From Bacillota bacterium (lineage in GTDB: Bacteria; Sysuimicrobiota; Sysuimicrobiia; Sysuimicrobiales; Segetimicrobiaceae): 55,370 nucleotides of DNA. The notes below the pieces were generated by a model. The model saw only the letters and a list, made by a program, of their open reading frames with translations, made no database searches and was not told the DNA's origin. Both the position numbers and the translations under genes were made by a program. This document shows, one piece after another, positions 41,240 to 49,914 of this stretch (positions within the stretch are counted from its first letter, which is position 1; every line of letters starts with the position of its first letter). The stretch lies in assembly GCA_021324255.1 (NCBI GenBank), contig JAJPJL010000023.1, forward strand, positions 1 to 55,370, written 5' to 3'.

Positions 41240-42178
41240 TCACGGCCGGCCGGCCGCGCGCGCTGCGCCTCCGCCGTCCGGGGCGCGCAGGCGGGCCAGA
41301 TACCGTTCGTTCAGGATCCCCGTGAGGAGGACGCGGCCCAGGGCCGGCAGCCCCCAGCGCTGCGAGCGATCGACGAGGGCCTCGACGTTGCCGGCGTGCA
41401 CGAGCCCGAACCCGCGCTGCAGCGCGTTGAGGAGCAGGTGGAGCGGCGTGAGCTGGACCGCAAACCGTGATTCGAGCGTGGGGTGCTTGGCGTAGAAGAG
41501 CCGGGCCGTCCGGGCCCGTTCGTCTTCCTTGGCCAGCATCGCCTCCAGCGTGCCCCGCAGCGCCTCCGGCCGGTAATGGTACAGGGGCGCGTCGCGGCGG
41601 TACACGCGCCGGAGGCCCAGGCGCCGCAGCCGCAGCCCGAGGTCCAGCCCTTCCCAACCGTACGGGAAAAACGTCTCGTCGAACAGCCCGGCACGGAGCA
41701 CGTCCGCGCGCCGCACCGATCCGTTGTCCGTGTCGAAGTACGCGGTCGAGATATCCAGCACGCCGCCGCGGACGTCGAAGGGACGGTCCAGTGACCGCGT
41801 CACGATGACCGGGCCGCGGCAGACGATGCCGGCCGGGTGCGCGTCGTGCGCGGCGAGGTGGGCGGCCAAAAACCCGGGCGGGGCGAACGAGTCATCGTCC
41901 ACAAACGCGACGATCGCGCCGCGCGCGGCGCGGATCGCCGCGTTCCGCGCCGCCGGCACGCCCGCGCGGCGGTCCGCCCGCCAGCAGCGGATCGCGCAGC
42001 GGGCGCGGCGCGTGGCGGCGCCGACGACGGACGGCGTCTCGTCGGTCGAGGCGTCGTCGGCGATGACGACCTCGTAGCGGGAGGCGTCGAGCGTCTGCTG
42101 CTCGAGCGCCTCGATGGCGCGCGCCAGCACCCGCGCGCGGTTGCGCGTCGCCGTGATCACGCTGATCGCGCACGTCAC
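41240..42178 (-). CDS. GT2 glycosyltransferase, more divergent tandem paralogue
   Basis: 312 aa from GTG 42178, whose GTGA overlaps the MsbA-type stop. Motifs: 'ISVITATRNRARVLARAI', DDASTDETPSVVG, 'AIVAFVDDDSFAPPGFLAA' (DDD in place of DxD), and FPYGWEGLDLGLRLRRLG. The C-terminal half ('RTARLFYAKHPTLESRFAVQ') is only loosely like the other two. It is the first transferase after the exporter gene and probably shares its transcript. Confidence 0.87.
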   Translation of the reverse strand: MTCAISVITATRNRARVLARAIEALEQQTLDASRYEVVIADDASTDETPSVVGAATRRARCAIRCWRADRRAGVPAARNAAIRAARGAIVAFVDDDSFAPPGFLAAHLAAHDAHPAGIVCRGPVIVTRSLDRPFDVRGGVLDISTAYFDTDNGSVRRADVLRAGLFDETFFPYGWEGLDLGLRLRRLGLRRVYRRDAPLYHYRPEALRGTLEAMLAKEDERARTARLFYAKHPTLESRFAVQLTPLHLLLNALQRGFGLVHAGNVEALVDRSQRWGLPALGRVLLTGILNERYLARLRAPDGGGAARAAGRP

Positions 42179-43932
42179 GGCGCCGGGGCGGGCGCCGCGG
42201 TCCGGGGGGTGTCCTCGAGGAGCTGGCCGCGGACCAGGCGGCTGTAGACGCCGTCCCGGACCGTCAGGTCATCGTGGCGGCCGGTCTCCACGATCCGTCC
42301 CTCCAGCATCACGACGATCCGGTGGGCGCTGCGGACGGTGGAGAGGCGGTGCGCGACGATGAACGTCGTCCGGTCCTGGGTCAGGCGCGCCATCGCCTCC
42401 TGGATCGCTTCCTCGGACTCGCTGTCGAGCGCCGAGGTCGCCTCGTCCAGGATGTACACGGCGGGGTCGTTCAGCACGGCGCGGGCGAGCGCGAGCCGCT
42501 GCCGCTGCCCGCCGGACAGCCCCATCCCGCCTTCGCCGAGCACGGTGTCGTAGCCGCCGGGCAGCGCCGAGATGAACGCGTGGGCGCCCGCGACGCGGGC
42601 CGCCGCCTCCACCTCCGCGCGCGTGGCGCCGGGCCGGCCGTACGCGATGTTGTCCGCGACGGTCCCGGCAAACAGGACCGTCTCCTGCGGCACGAGGCCG
42701 ACCTGCCGGCGCAGCGATGCGATCGCGACGCGCCGCAGGTCGTGGCCGTCGATCTCCACGCTGCCCTCGCTCGCATCGTAGAAGCGCGGGATCAGGTTGA
42801 CGAGGCTGCTCTTCCCGGCGCCGCTCGGGCCGACGATCGCGATGTGCTCGCCCGGCTCCACGTCGAGGGTGATGTCGCGCAGGGCGTGCCGTCCGGGCTC
42901 ATAGGCGAGCGAGACGTTGCGAAACCGCACGCGGCCGCGCAGCGGCGGGAGGGGGAGGGGGTGCGGATCTTCGCGCACCGTCTCCGGGACGTCGACGAGC
43001 TCGAAGACCCGGACCAGCCCGGCCATGGCCTGGCGCGCCTCGGAGTACAGCCGCGTCATCCCCATGGCCGGATCCATCGCCAGCGCCAGGTAGCCGAGGA
43101 ACGCGAGGAGGGAGCCCGCCGTCATCTCGCCCCGGGCGACGTCCCGCGCGCCGAGCCACAGCACAAACACGAGCGCGAGCGTGGTCAGCAGGCTGACAAA
43201 CGACACCTCGACCGCGATGAGCCGACGGATGCGGTAGTTGGCGTCGAAGGTGCGATCGTTCTCGGCGCCAAACCGCGCCTCCTCGCGCGCCTCCTGCACG
43301 AAGGCCCGGATGATCCGCGCGCCGACCACCGACTCCTTGATGAGCCGCGTCAATGCCGCGACCTGCTGCTGCGCGCTCGCGGAGCTCCGCTGGACCTCGC
43401 GGCCGAACAGGCGGGCCAGGCCGAAGAAGACCGGCAGCGCGAGGAAGACGATGAGCGCGAGACGCCAGTTGATCGTAAAGACCATGACGATGATCCCGGC
43501 GAGCGTCAGCACGGTCGTGATGAGGTCCACCAGGCCGGTGAGCAGGCGCGATTCCACGAGTTGGGTGTCCTGGATCGTGCGGGAGATGATCTCGCCGCTG
43601 TGCCACCGCGCGAAGCGATCGAGGGACCACCGCTGCACCTGGTGGAAGATCCGGGCGCGAAGATCGGCCACCAATCGATGGCCGACGTACGCCAGCAACG
43701 ACAGCTGCCCGTACAGGCAGACGCTGCGAAACAGATAGATCCCGAGCACCATCACGGCGCTCCGGTTGAGGACGGCCAGGCTGCCGGTCTTAATGACGAC
43801 ATCGGCCTGGTTCCCGAGGTAGCGGGGCACGTACAGCCACGCCACCGCCGCGCACACGGCGGCGCCGACGCCGACGCCCAGCTGCGCGGCGTACGGCCGG
43901 ACGAACGCGGCCAGCCGCCGCAATTCGGTCAT
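42175..43932 (-). CDS. msbA: MsbA-type ABC exporter (lipid/glycolipid flippase)
   Basis: 585 aa half-transporter. Membrane domain 1 to about 310 with six helices; nucleotide-binding domain from about 335: 'VRFRNVSLAYEPGRHALRDI', Walker A GPSGAGKSS (368-376), LSGGQRQRLALARAVLND, Walker B AVYILDEATSALDSESEEA, H-loop IVAHRLSTVR. MsbA flips lipid A-core; with the LPS-transport and LpxB-like genes here that is the likely class of cargo, though a lipid-linked oligosaccharide is equally fitting. ATG 43932 is 6 bases after TATAAT, with no ribosome site. The final 15 residues are Pro/Ala-rich. Confidence 0.9.
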   Translation of the reverse strand: MTELRRLAAFVRPYAAQLGVGVGAAVCAAVAWLYVPRYLGNQADVVIKTGSLAVLNRSAVMVLGIYLFRSVCLYGQLSLLAYVGHRLVADLRARIFHQVQRWSLDRFARWHSGEIISRTIQDTQLVESRLLTGLVDLITTVLTLAGIIVMVFTINWRLALIVFLALPVFFGLARLFGREVQRSSASAQQQVAALTRLIKESVVGARIIRAFVQEAREEARFGAENDRTFDANYRIRRLIAVEVSFVSLLTTLALVFVLWLGARDVARGEMTAGSLLAFLGYLALAMDPAMGMTRLYSEARQAMAGLVRVFELVDVPETVREDPHPLPLPPLRGRVRFRNVSLAYEPGRHALRDITLDVEPGEHIAIVGPSGAGKSSLVNLIPRFYDASEGSVEIDGHDLRRVAIASLRRQVGLVPQETVLFAGTVADNIAYGRPGATRAEVEAAARVAGAHAFISALPGGYDTVLGEGGMGLSGGQRQRLALARAVLNDPAVYILDEATSALDSESEEAIQEAMARLTQDRTTFIVAHRLSTVRSAHRIVVMLEGRIVETGRHDDLTVRDGVYSRLVRGQLLEDTPRTAAPAPAP

Positions 43933-43938
43933 GCCGTC

Positions 43939-43944
43939 ATTATA
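43939..43944 (-). promoter_or_regulatory. -10 box (TATAAT) of a leaderless promoter for the exporter-glycosyltransferase operon
   Basis: A perfect TATAAT on the minus strand lies six bases before the ATG at 43932. No ribosome site is present in the short gap and no consensus -35 is seen about 17 bases upstream. The geometry equals that at 27885-27897. Confidence 0.55.
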
Positions 43945-44004
43945 GCGTCCACCTGCAGGGGCAGGTAGACTCCACGGGAAACTGTTGTGTCCGGAGGCGA
44001 GCGC

Positions 44005-45378
44005 ATGCGACCGGCAGCGACGAGCTTTCGCGAGTACGACATCCGGGGCATCGTGGGACGCGACCTGGACGCCGAGGCGGCGGAGATTCTGGCGCGTGCG
44101 TTCGGCACGTACCTCGGCGAGGCGGGCGTGCAGCGCGCCGCGGTGGGACACGACAATCGGACCAGCTCGCAGGCGTTCTACGATGCGGCGATCCGCGGCC
44201 TGCGCGACGCCGGCCGCGACGTCACGGCGATCGGCCTGGCGATCACGCCGATGTTCTACTTTTGCCTGCACCACCTCGGGCTCGGCGGCGGCATGATGGT
44301 CACGGCCAGCCACAATCCGCCCGAGTTCAACGGGTTCAAGTTGGCCTGCGGGCCGGGGACCCTGTACGGCGAGGAGATCCAGCGCGTGCGCGAGATCGCG
44401 GAGCACGAGCCGCCGCGGCGGCCGCAGGGGCGACTCGACGCCGCGGAGATCGCCGGCGCCTACGCCGCGATGCTCGCGGACCGCATCCGGCTCGGCCCGC
44501 GCCGGCTCCGCGTGGCGCTGGACTGCGGCAACGGCACGGCGGGCGCGTTCGTTCCGGAGATCTTCCGCCGGTGGGGCTGCGACGTGCTGCCGCTCTACTG
44601 CGAGCCCGATCCGGCCTTTCCGCACCATCACCCCGATCCCGTGGACCCCCGCAACCTCGCCGACCTGATCCGCCTCGTCACGGAGGAGCGGGCCGACGTC
44701 GGCATCGGCATCGACGGGGACGGGGACCGCATCGGGGCGGTGGACGACCGCGGCGAGATCCTGTGGGGGGACCAGCTGATGGCGCTGTACTGGCGCGAGG
44801 TCCTCGCGGCGCACCCGGGCGCGGTGGCCCTGATCGAGGTGAAGTGCTCGCAGGCGCTGGTGGACGAGGTGCGCCGGCTCGGCGGCCGCCCGGAGTTCAC
44901 GCGGACCGGCCACTCGCTCATCAAGGCGCGCATGCGCGAGGTCGGCGCGGTGTTTGCCGGGGAGATGTCGGGCCACATGTTCTTCGCGGACGAGTACTTT
45001 GGCTACGACGACGCCGTGTACGCCGCGGGGCGCCTGCTCCGGATGCTCTCGCACACGGACCGGCGGCTCTCCGGCATGACGGCGGAGATCCCCCGGTACT
45101 ACGCGACGCCGGAGACCCGCGTCGAGTGTCCCGACGACCGAAAGTTTGCCGTGGTGGAGGCCCTCACGCGCGACTTCCGCGGACGGTACGAGGTGATCGA
45201 CGTCGACGGCGCGCGCCTGGTCTTGCCGGACGGGTGGGCCCTGGTGCGCGCGAGCAACACCCAGCCGGTGCTGGTGGTCCGGGCCGAGGGCAAGACGCCC
45301 GAGGCCCTGGAGCGCGCCAAGCGGGTGATGACGGACGCCCTCCGGCAGCATCCCGAAGTGGCCCCGGTGTCCTGGTAA
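44005..45378 (+). CDS. manB: Phosphomannomutase/phosphoglucomutase
   Basis: 457 aa. Alpha-D-phosphohexomutase with 'TSFREYDIRGIVGRDLDAEA', phosphoserine loop VTASHNPPEFNGFK (Ser102), metal loop IDGDGDRIG (D237, D239, D241), sugar-binding FAGEMSGHMFF and the phosphate loop VRASNTQPVLVVRAEG. It interconverts hexose 6- and 1-phosphates for nucleotide-sugar synthesis (GDP-mannose, or GDP-heptose precursors in this setting). ATG 44005 has GGAGG about 7 nt upstream, better than GTG 43987. It is divergent from the exporter operon and 19 bases ahead of the LptD-like gene. Confidence 0.92.
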   Translation: MRPAATSFREYDIRGIVGRDLDAEAAEILARAFGTYLGEAGVQRAAVGHDNRTSSQAFYDAAIRGLRDAGRDVTAIGLAITPMFYFCLHHLGLGGGMMVTASHNPPEFNGFKLACGPGTLYGEEIQRVREIAEHEPPRRPQGRLDAAEIAGAYAAMLADRIRLGPRRLRVALDCGNGTAGAFVPEIFRRWGCDVLPLYCEPDPAFPHHHPDPVDPRNLADLIRLVTEERADVGIGIDGDGDRIGAVDDRGEILWGDQLMALYWREVLAAHPGAVALIEVKCSQALVDEVRRLGGRPEFTRTGHSLIKARMREVGAVFAGEMSGHMFFADEYFGYDDAVYAAGRLLRMLSHTDRRLSGMTAEIPRYYATPETRVECPDDRKFAVVEALTRDFRGRYEVIDVDGARLVLPDGWALVRASNTQPVLVVRAEGKTPEALERAKRVMTDALRQHPEVAPVSW

Positions 45379-45397
45379 CGGAGACGATGGAGCGGAC

Positions 45398-47059
45398 GTG
45401 CCGGGTCGCCAGCTGATTCGCGCCGCGCTGTGGGCGGCGCGGGCGATGCGACGGCGGGGCGGGCCGCGCGCGGCGCTCCCCCGGCGCGGGCGGGCGCTCG
45501 GCGCCGCGGTCCTGCTCGTGGCCTCGCTCGCGCTCCCGGCCCTCGGCGCGCCGGCGCCGGCCGCCGGCGCGCCCATCACCGTCACCGGCGATCACGTGCA
45601 GTACGATACCAGCACCGGCGACTTCACGGCCGACGGCCACGTCAAGGCCACGCAGGCGGACCAGACGATCACCGCGGATCACCTCACCGGGAACGTCAAC
45701 ACGGGGATGGTCCGCGCCGAGGGGCACGTGGTGCTGACCCAGGCCGGGCAGGTCGCGACCGGCAACACGCTCGTCTACAACTACCGCACGCGTACCGGCA
45801 ACATGGAGACCGTCACGTCGAAGTACGGCCCGTGGAACCTCACCGGCCGTTCGCTGGAGACCGCGCGCGGCCAGGGCGTCGGCTACAACACGTCGGTCAC
45901 GCCGTGCGATCCTCGCCACCCCGCGTTTCTCGTGAAGTCCAAGCGCGTGGTCGTGATCCCGGACGACCACCTCACCGCGTACCAGTCGACGCTGTACGTG
46001 TACGGCGTGCCGGTGGCGTACCTGCCGGTGTACACCGCGTCGCTCCGGCGGCAGCAGCGCAACCGGGGCAGCGGGCCGACCGTCGGCTACACCAACTTCG
46101 ACGGCCTGTTCATCGAGTGGAACCAATGGTTTCCGGTGGGCGACGCCCAGGATCAGTTCCGCATCCGGTACAGCGAGGCCAGCCCCACCCCGATTACCGC
46201 CGAGAACACGCTGACCCAGCGGATGGCGGACCACGTGTGGACGTTGCACCTGGGGCGCCAGGAATTCTACGATATCAACGGCAACCTGGCGAACGTCGAC
46301 CGCAACTCCCTCGACGTCGTGTGGGACGCGCACGACATCCCCGGCGTGCCGGCCTCGTATCAGTTCGAGGCCCACTACGGCGACTACGACGAGATCAGCA
46401 CCGGCGTGCACACGACCCGCGCCGCCGGGATCCTGACGGTGTCCAGCAAGACGTTCCAGCTCACGAAATCCCTGAGCGGCGCGATCAGCGCGTACTACCG
46501 CTACGACGTCTACGGCACGGGGCAGGAGCGGGAGATCTTCTCGACCCAGGCGGCGGTGTCGCAGCCGCTCAACGCGGTCAGCTCGGCCACGCTCTCCTAC
46601 AACCTGCTCGCGATCAGCGGGGTCAATCCGCCGCAGTTCGTGACGAACGGCGGCCCCTTTTCGCCGTTCTCGTTCGACAGTCAGAGCCCCGCCAACTCGG
46701 TGACGCTGACGTACTCGTACTATCCGTCGAAGGGGCTGTTCAACTCGGGCACCGTCAACTTCCAGTACGGCTTCGACAGCCGGCAGTTCGCGAGCACCGC
46801 CACGGTCAACTTGCAGGTGAGCCCCACCATCCTGTTCACGACGTCGGCCACGTACAACTACACGCAGTCTCAGGTGACCGAGGTGGACTACGGGTTGAGC
46901 GGGACCTGTGATTGTCTCCAGCTCGGCGTGCTGTACCGCACCTTTCCGAACAGCCCGTCCAACAACACCTGGTACATTACGCTCGGCATCAACACCCTGC
47001 CCGGCGCGAGCACGCAGTTCCAGCTCGGCGGGGGCGGTCTGAACACGACGATCCGCTGA
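45398..47059 (+). CDS. lptD: LptD-like (OstA) LPS assembly outer-membrane protein
   Basis: 553 aa from GTG 45398. Signal sequence 'AAVLLVASLALPALGAPAPA'. N-terminal OstA jellyroll: 'PITVTGDHVQYDTSTGDFTA', 'LTGNVNTGMVRAEGHVVLTQ', 'LVYNYRTRTGNMETVTSKYG'. The barrel part begins with 'TPCDPRHPAFLVKSKRVVVI' and 'YVYGVPVAYLPVYTASLRR', a classic LptD junction, and is then Tyr/Thr/Asn-rich amphipathic strands. Shorter than proteobacterial LptD (about 780 aa). It would insert LPS or a similar glycolipid in the outer leaflet together with LptE, which is not seen here. Start has a GGAG site about 6 nt upstream. Confidence 0.82.
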   Translation: MPGRQLIRAALWAARAMRRRGGPRAALPRRGRALGAAVLLVASLALPALGAPAPAAGAPITVTGDHVQYDTSTGDFTADGHVKATQADQTITADHLTGNVNTGMVRAEGHVVLTQAGQVATGNTLVYNYRTRTGNMETVTSKYGPWNLTGRSLETARGQGVGYNTSVTPCDPRHPAFLVKSKRVVVIPDDHLTAYQSTLYVYGVPVAYLPVYTASLRRQQRNRGSGPTVGYTNFDGLFIEWNQWFPVGDAQDQFRIRYSEASPTPITAENTLTQRMADHVWTLHLGRQEFYDINGNLANVDRNSLDVVWDAHDIPGVPASYQFEAHYGDYDEISTGVHTTRAAGILTVSSKTFQLTKSLSGAISAYYRYDVYGTGQEREIFSTQAAVSQPLNAVSSATLSYNLLAISGVNPPQFVTNGGPFSPFSFDSQSPANSVTLTYSYYPSKGLFNSGTVNFQYGFDSRQFASTATVNLQVSPTILFTTSATYNYTQSQVTEVDYGLSGTCDCLQLGVLYRTFPNSPSNNTWYITLGINTLPGASTQFQLGGGGLNTTIR

Positions 47060-47130
47060 CGCGTGTCCTGTTCGACTCGGGCATGATCATAGGATGTGGT
47101 GAGCTTGCGCGCGGAAGGAGTTACTTCTCG

Positions 47131-47883
47131 ATGCTTCGAACGGGTCGCACCGTGCGTCGACTTCTGGCCTTGCTGATCGTGATCGGCTGCGCCGTCATGG
47201 CCGCCATCCCGGCGCGCGCCCTGACCATCGCGGACACGTCGCTCCTGCTGCCCGTGTTTGCGGATCTCCTCAACCATCCGCCCGTGCTGCGCGTCGACGC
47301 GGTGCCCGACTTGTACGACGGCGGGTACGCCCGCATCAGCGTGTACGCCGAGCGCCCCGAGATCAAGGGCATGCGGATCGACCAGTTGTGGGTGCGGCTC
47401 GTGGGCGCGAGCTTCGACCCCGAGGCCCTGCGGCAGGGGACGCTCAAGGTGCTCGACGTGCGGGAGAGCAACGTGTACGGCAGATTGGCGCTCGCGAGCG
47501 TCCAGGACTTCCTCAACCACCAGGGAGCGGTCCGGGACGTACGGCTCAGGGCGCAGGAGGACGCGATTACCGCCGTCGGGACCGTGATGTACAACGGCGT
47601 GCCGACGCGCGTCCGGATGCAGGGCGTGTTTCAGGTGTACGGCGCGCCCGAGGTGTTTTTCCACCTGCAGCAGCTCTTCGTCAACTCGCTGCCGCTGCCG
47701 TACGTCCTCGTCGACAAGATCGAGCGCCAGATCAATCCCGTGCTGGACTTCCGCAGCTGGCCGGTTCAGTTCCCGCTGCGCACCTTCCGGCTGGACAAGG
47801 ACGTCTTCGTGTTGAGCAGCCAGGCCGATTACTCCCAGCCCTGTGCGGCGTGCGGGGGCGCACCCCTGCGGCTCAAACCGTGA
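47131..47883 (+). CDS. LmeA/DUF2993-family lipid-binding periplasmic protein
   Basis: 250 aa. Signal peptide 'RRLLALLIVIGCAVMAAIPA' (cleavage near ARA). The DUF2993 domain covers most of the rest: 'YARISVYAERPEIKGMRIDQ', 'WVRLVGASFDPEALRQGTLK', then 'DFLNHQGAVRDVRLRAQEDA', 'RMQGVFQVYGAPEVFFHL', and 'LVDKIERQINPVLDFRSWPV'. It binds phospholipid or glycolipid in the periplasm; mycobacterial LmeA acts in lipomannan maturation. ATG 47131 has GGAAGGAG 10 nt upstream. Located between the LptD-like gene and the methionine gene, whose GTG overlaps its stop. Confidence 0.75.
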   Translation: MLRTGRTVRRLLALLIVIGCAVMAAIPARALTIADTSLLLPVFADLLNHPPVLRVDAVPDLYDGGYARISVYAERPEIKGMRIDQLWVRLVGASFDPEALRQGTLKVLDVRESNVYGRLALASVQDFLNHQGAVRDVRLRAQEDAITAVGTVMYNGVPTRVRMQGVFQVYGAPEVFFHLQQLFVNSLPLPYVLVDKIERQINPVLDFRSWPVQFPLRTFRLDKDVFVLSSQADYSQPCAACGGAPLRLKP

Positions 47884-49751
47884 CGCGGCCCGAGCACCCG
47901 TTCCTGGCGCGGCTCCGCCGGGGCCCGCTCGTGTGCGACGGCGCCATGGGGACCTTGCTCTACGCCCGGGGCGTGCCGTTCGACCAGTGCTTCGACGCGC
48001 TCAACGTCACCCAGCGCGAGCTCGTCCTGAACGTCCACCTCGACTATCTGCGCGCCGGCGCCGAGATGATCGAGACGAACACGTTTGGCGCCAACGCGGT
48101 GCGCCTGGGCGCGCACGGTCTCGCGGAGCGGGTGCGCGAGTTCAACCGGCACGGGGCGAAGCTCGCCAAGGAGGCGCGCGACGTCTTCGGCCGGCCCGTC
48201 TGGATCGCCGGCTCCGTGGGTCCGCTCGGCCGTCCGGTGGCGCCGTACGGACGCATCACGCCGCCGGAGGCGCGCGCGGCGTTTCGCGCCCAGATCGACG
48301 CGCTGGTCGAGGGCGGGGTGGACGTGCTGATCCTCGAGACCTTCGCCGACCTCACCGAGATCCAGGAGGCGCTCCGGGCGGCGCGCGAAGCGTGCGACCT
48401 CCCCGTGATCGCGCAGATGACGTTTACCGACGACGGCCGCACACGGTACGGCCACGGCCCGGCGGAGGTCGTCGCCGCGCTGGAGGGCCTCGGCGCCGAC
48501 GTGATCGGGGCGAACTGCAGCGTGGGCCCGGTGCCGATGCTCGAGGTCGTGCAGCACATGGCCGCCGCGGCGCGGACGCCGCTGTCGGCCCAGCCCAACG
48601 CGGGGTTCCCCACGCTGGTCGAGGGGCGCTATCTCTACCTCTCGTCGCCCGAGCACGTCGCGGCCTACGGCCGCAAGATGATCGCCGCGGGCGCCGCCGT
48701 GATCGGCGGATGCTGCGGCACCACGCCCGAGCACATCGCCGCGCTGGCGCGCGCGGTCGCCGACCTGCGGCCGGGGTCCGCGCCGCCCGCCGTGGCCGAG
48801 CGCGCCGCGCCCCAGGACGCCGCGCCGCCCCGCGTGGACGAGCCGAGCGAGCTTGCGCGGAAGCTCGGCCGGGCGTTCGTGATCAGCGTGGAGGTGGACC
48901 CGCCCAAAGGCCTCGACGCGACCAAGGATCTCGAGGGCGCGCGGCTGCTCAAGGAGGCCGGCGCCGACGTGATCGACGTGGGCGACAGCCCGATCGGGCG
49001 CGTGCGCATGAGCGCGCTCGCCATGTGCTATCTGATCCAACAGCACGTGGGCATCGAGACGATCATCCACTTCACCACGCGGGATCGCAATCTCGTCGGG
49101 CTGCAGGCGGATCTCATCGGCGCGCACGCGATGGGCGTCCGCAACGTGCTGGCGCTCACCGGCGAGCCGCCGCGCGGAGACTACCCCAACGTGACCGCGG
49201 TGTACGACGTCGACAGCCCGGGCCTCATCCGGATCATCAAGCAGCTGAACGACGGCCTCGACCTCAGCGGCAAGTCGATCGGCCACCCGGCCCGCTTCCT
49301 GATCGGCGCCGCGCTCGACATGCATCCCGCGACCCTCGAGCGCGAGTTGCCGCGCCTGGAGCGCAAGCTCGAGGCCGGGGTGGATTTTTTCATGACGCAG
49401 CCGATCTACGAGCCCGAGGTGCTGGACGTGTTCGAGCAGCGTGTGGGGCGTCTTCCCGTGCCGGTCCTGGTCGGCGTGCTCCCGCTGCAGAGCTACCGGC
49501 ACGCCGAGTTTCTGCACCACGAGGTGCCGGGCATCACCATCCCGCAGTGGGTCCGCGACCGCATGCAGGCCGCGGGAAACGCGGGGCGGGAGGAGGGCCT
49601 GCGCCTCGCGCGGGAGCTGCTCGTGGGCCTGCTCGATCGGATCGACGGGGCGTACCTGATGCCGTCGTTCGGGCGGTACGAGGTGGTCGCCGCGCTCGTC
49701 CGGGACGTGCGGGCGCGGATCGGCGCGGGCTCGAGCCGGCGTCGCACGTGA
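47880..49751 (+). CDS. Bifunctional homocysteine S-methyltransferase / methylenetetrahydrofolate reductase
   Basis: 623 aa. Residues 1 to about 295 are a homocysteine S-methyltransferase (LVCDGAMGTLLYARGVPFD; zinc Cys in GANCSVGP and GGCCGTTPEH). An Ala/Pro linker precedes MTHFR from about 325: 'VISVEVDPPKGLDATKDL', 'DVGDSPIGRVRMSAL', LALTGEPPRGDYPN, and 'FFMTQPIYEPEVLDVFEQ'. The second domain reduces 5,10-methylene-THF to 5-methyl-THF and the first uses it (or another methyl donor) to form methionine. Such fusions are common in Firmicutes and Deinococcota. GTG 47880 overlaps the previous stop (GTGA). Confidence 0.93.
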   Translation: MTRPEHPFLARLRRGPLVCDGAMGTLLYARGVPFDQCFDALNVTQRELVLNVHLDYLRAGAEMIETNTFGANAVRLGAHGLAERVREFNRHGAKLAKEARDVFGRPVWIAGSVGPLGRPVAPYGRITPPEARAAFRAQIDALVEGGVDVLILETFADLTEIQEALRAAREACDLPVIAQMTFTDDGRTRYGHGPAEVVAALEGLGADVIGANCSVGPVPMLEVVQHMAAAARTPLSAQPNAGFPTLVEGRYLYLSSPEHVAAYGRKMIAAGAAVIGGCCGTTPEHIAALARAVADLRPGSAPPAVAERAAPQDAAPPRVDEPSELARKLGRAFVISVEVDPPKGLDATKDLEGARLLKEAGADVIDVGDSPIGRVRMSALAMCYLIQQHVGIETIIHFTTRDRNLVGLQADLIGAHAMGVRNVLALTGEPPRGDYPNVTAVYDVDSPGLIRIIKQLNDGLDLSGKSIGHPARFLIGAALDMHPATLERELPRLERKLEAGVDFFMTQPIYEPEVLDVFEQRVGRLPVPVLVGVLPLQSYRHAEFLHHEVPGITIPQWVRDRMQAAGNAGREEGLRLARELLVGLLDRIDGAYLMPSFGRYEVVAALVRDVRARIGAGSSRRRT

Positions 49752-49914
49752 GCCCGCCCGCATCACCCGCCGGCCCCGCGGGCGCGCACGTCACTCAGAG
49801 GGTCCACGGCAAATCTCCCGCACGGCCGGCGCACGGCCGCCTTCGGCGTCGATCTCCGCGGGTCCTCGAACACCGCGGGGCGGGCACCGGGCCGGCGCCG
49901 GGACGGGTGCGACC

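Noticed and set aside
38992-41325. A 777-codon plus-strand open frame
   Set aside because: Entirely antisense to two or three GT2 genes with clear motifs and tight operon spacing; composition is low-complexity Arg/Glu/Ala.
42175-45585. A minus-strand open frame of 1136 codons that extends the MsbA-type gene through the phosphomannomutase region
   Set aside because: The extension is antisense to a clear phosphomannomutase and has no protein-like motifs; GC-rich DNA leaves long open frames. The exporter start at 43932 with TATAAT in front is well placed.
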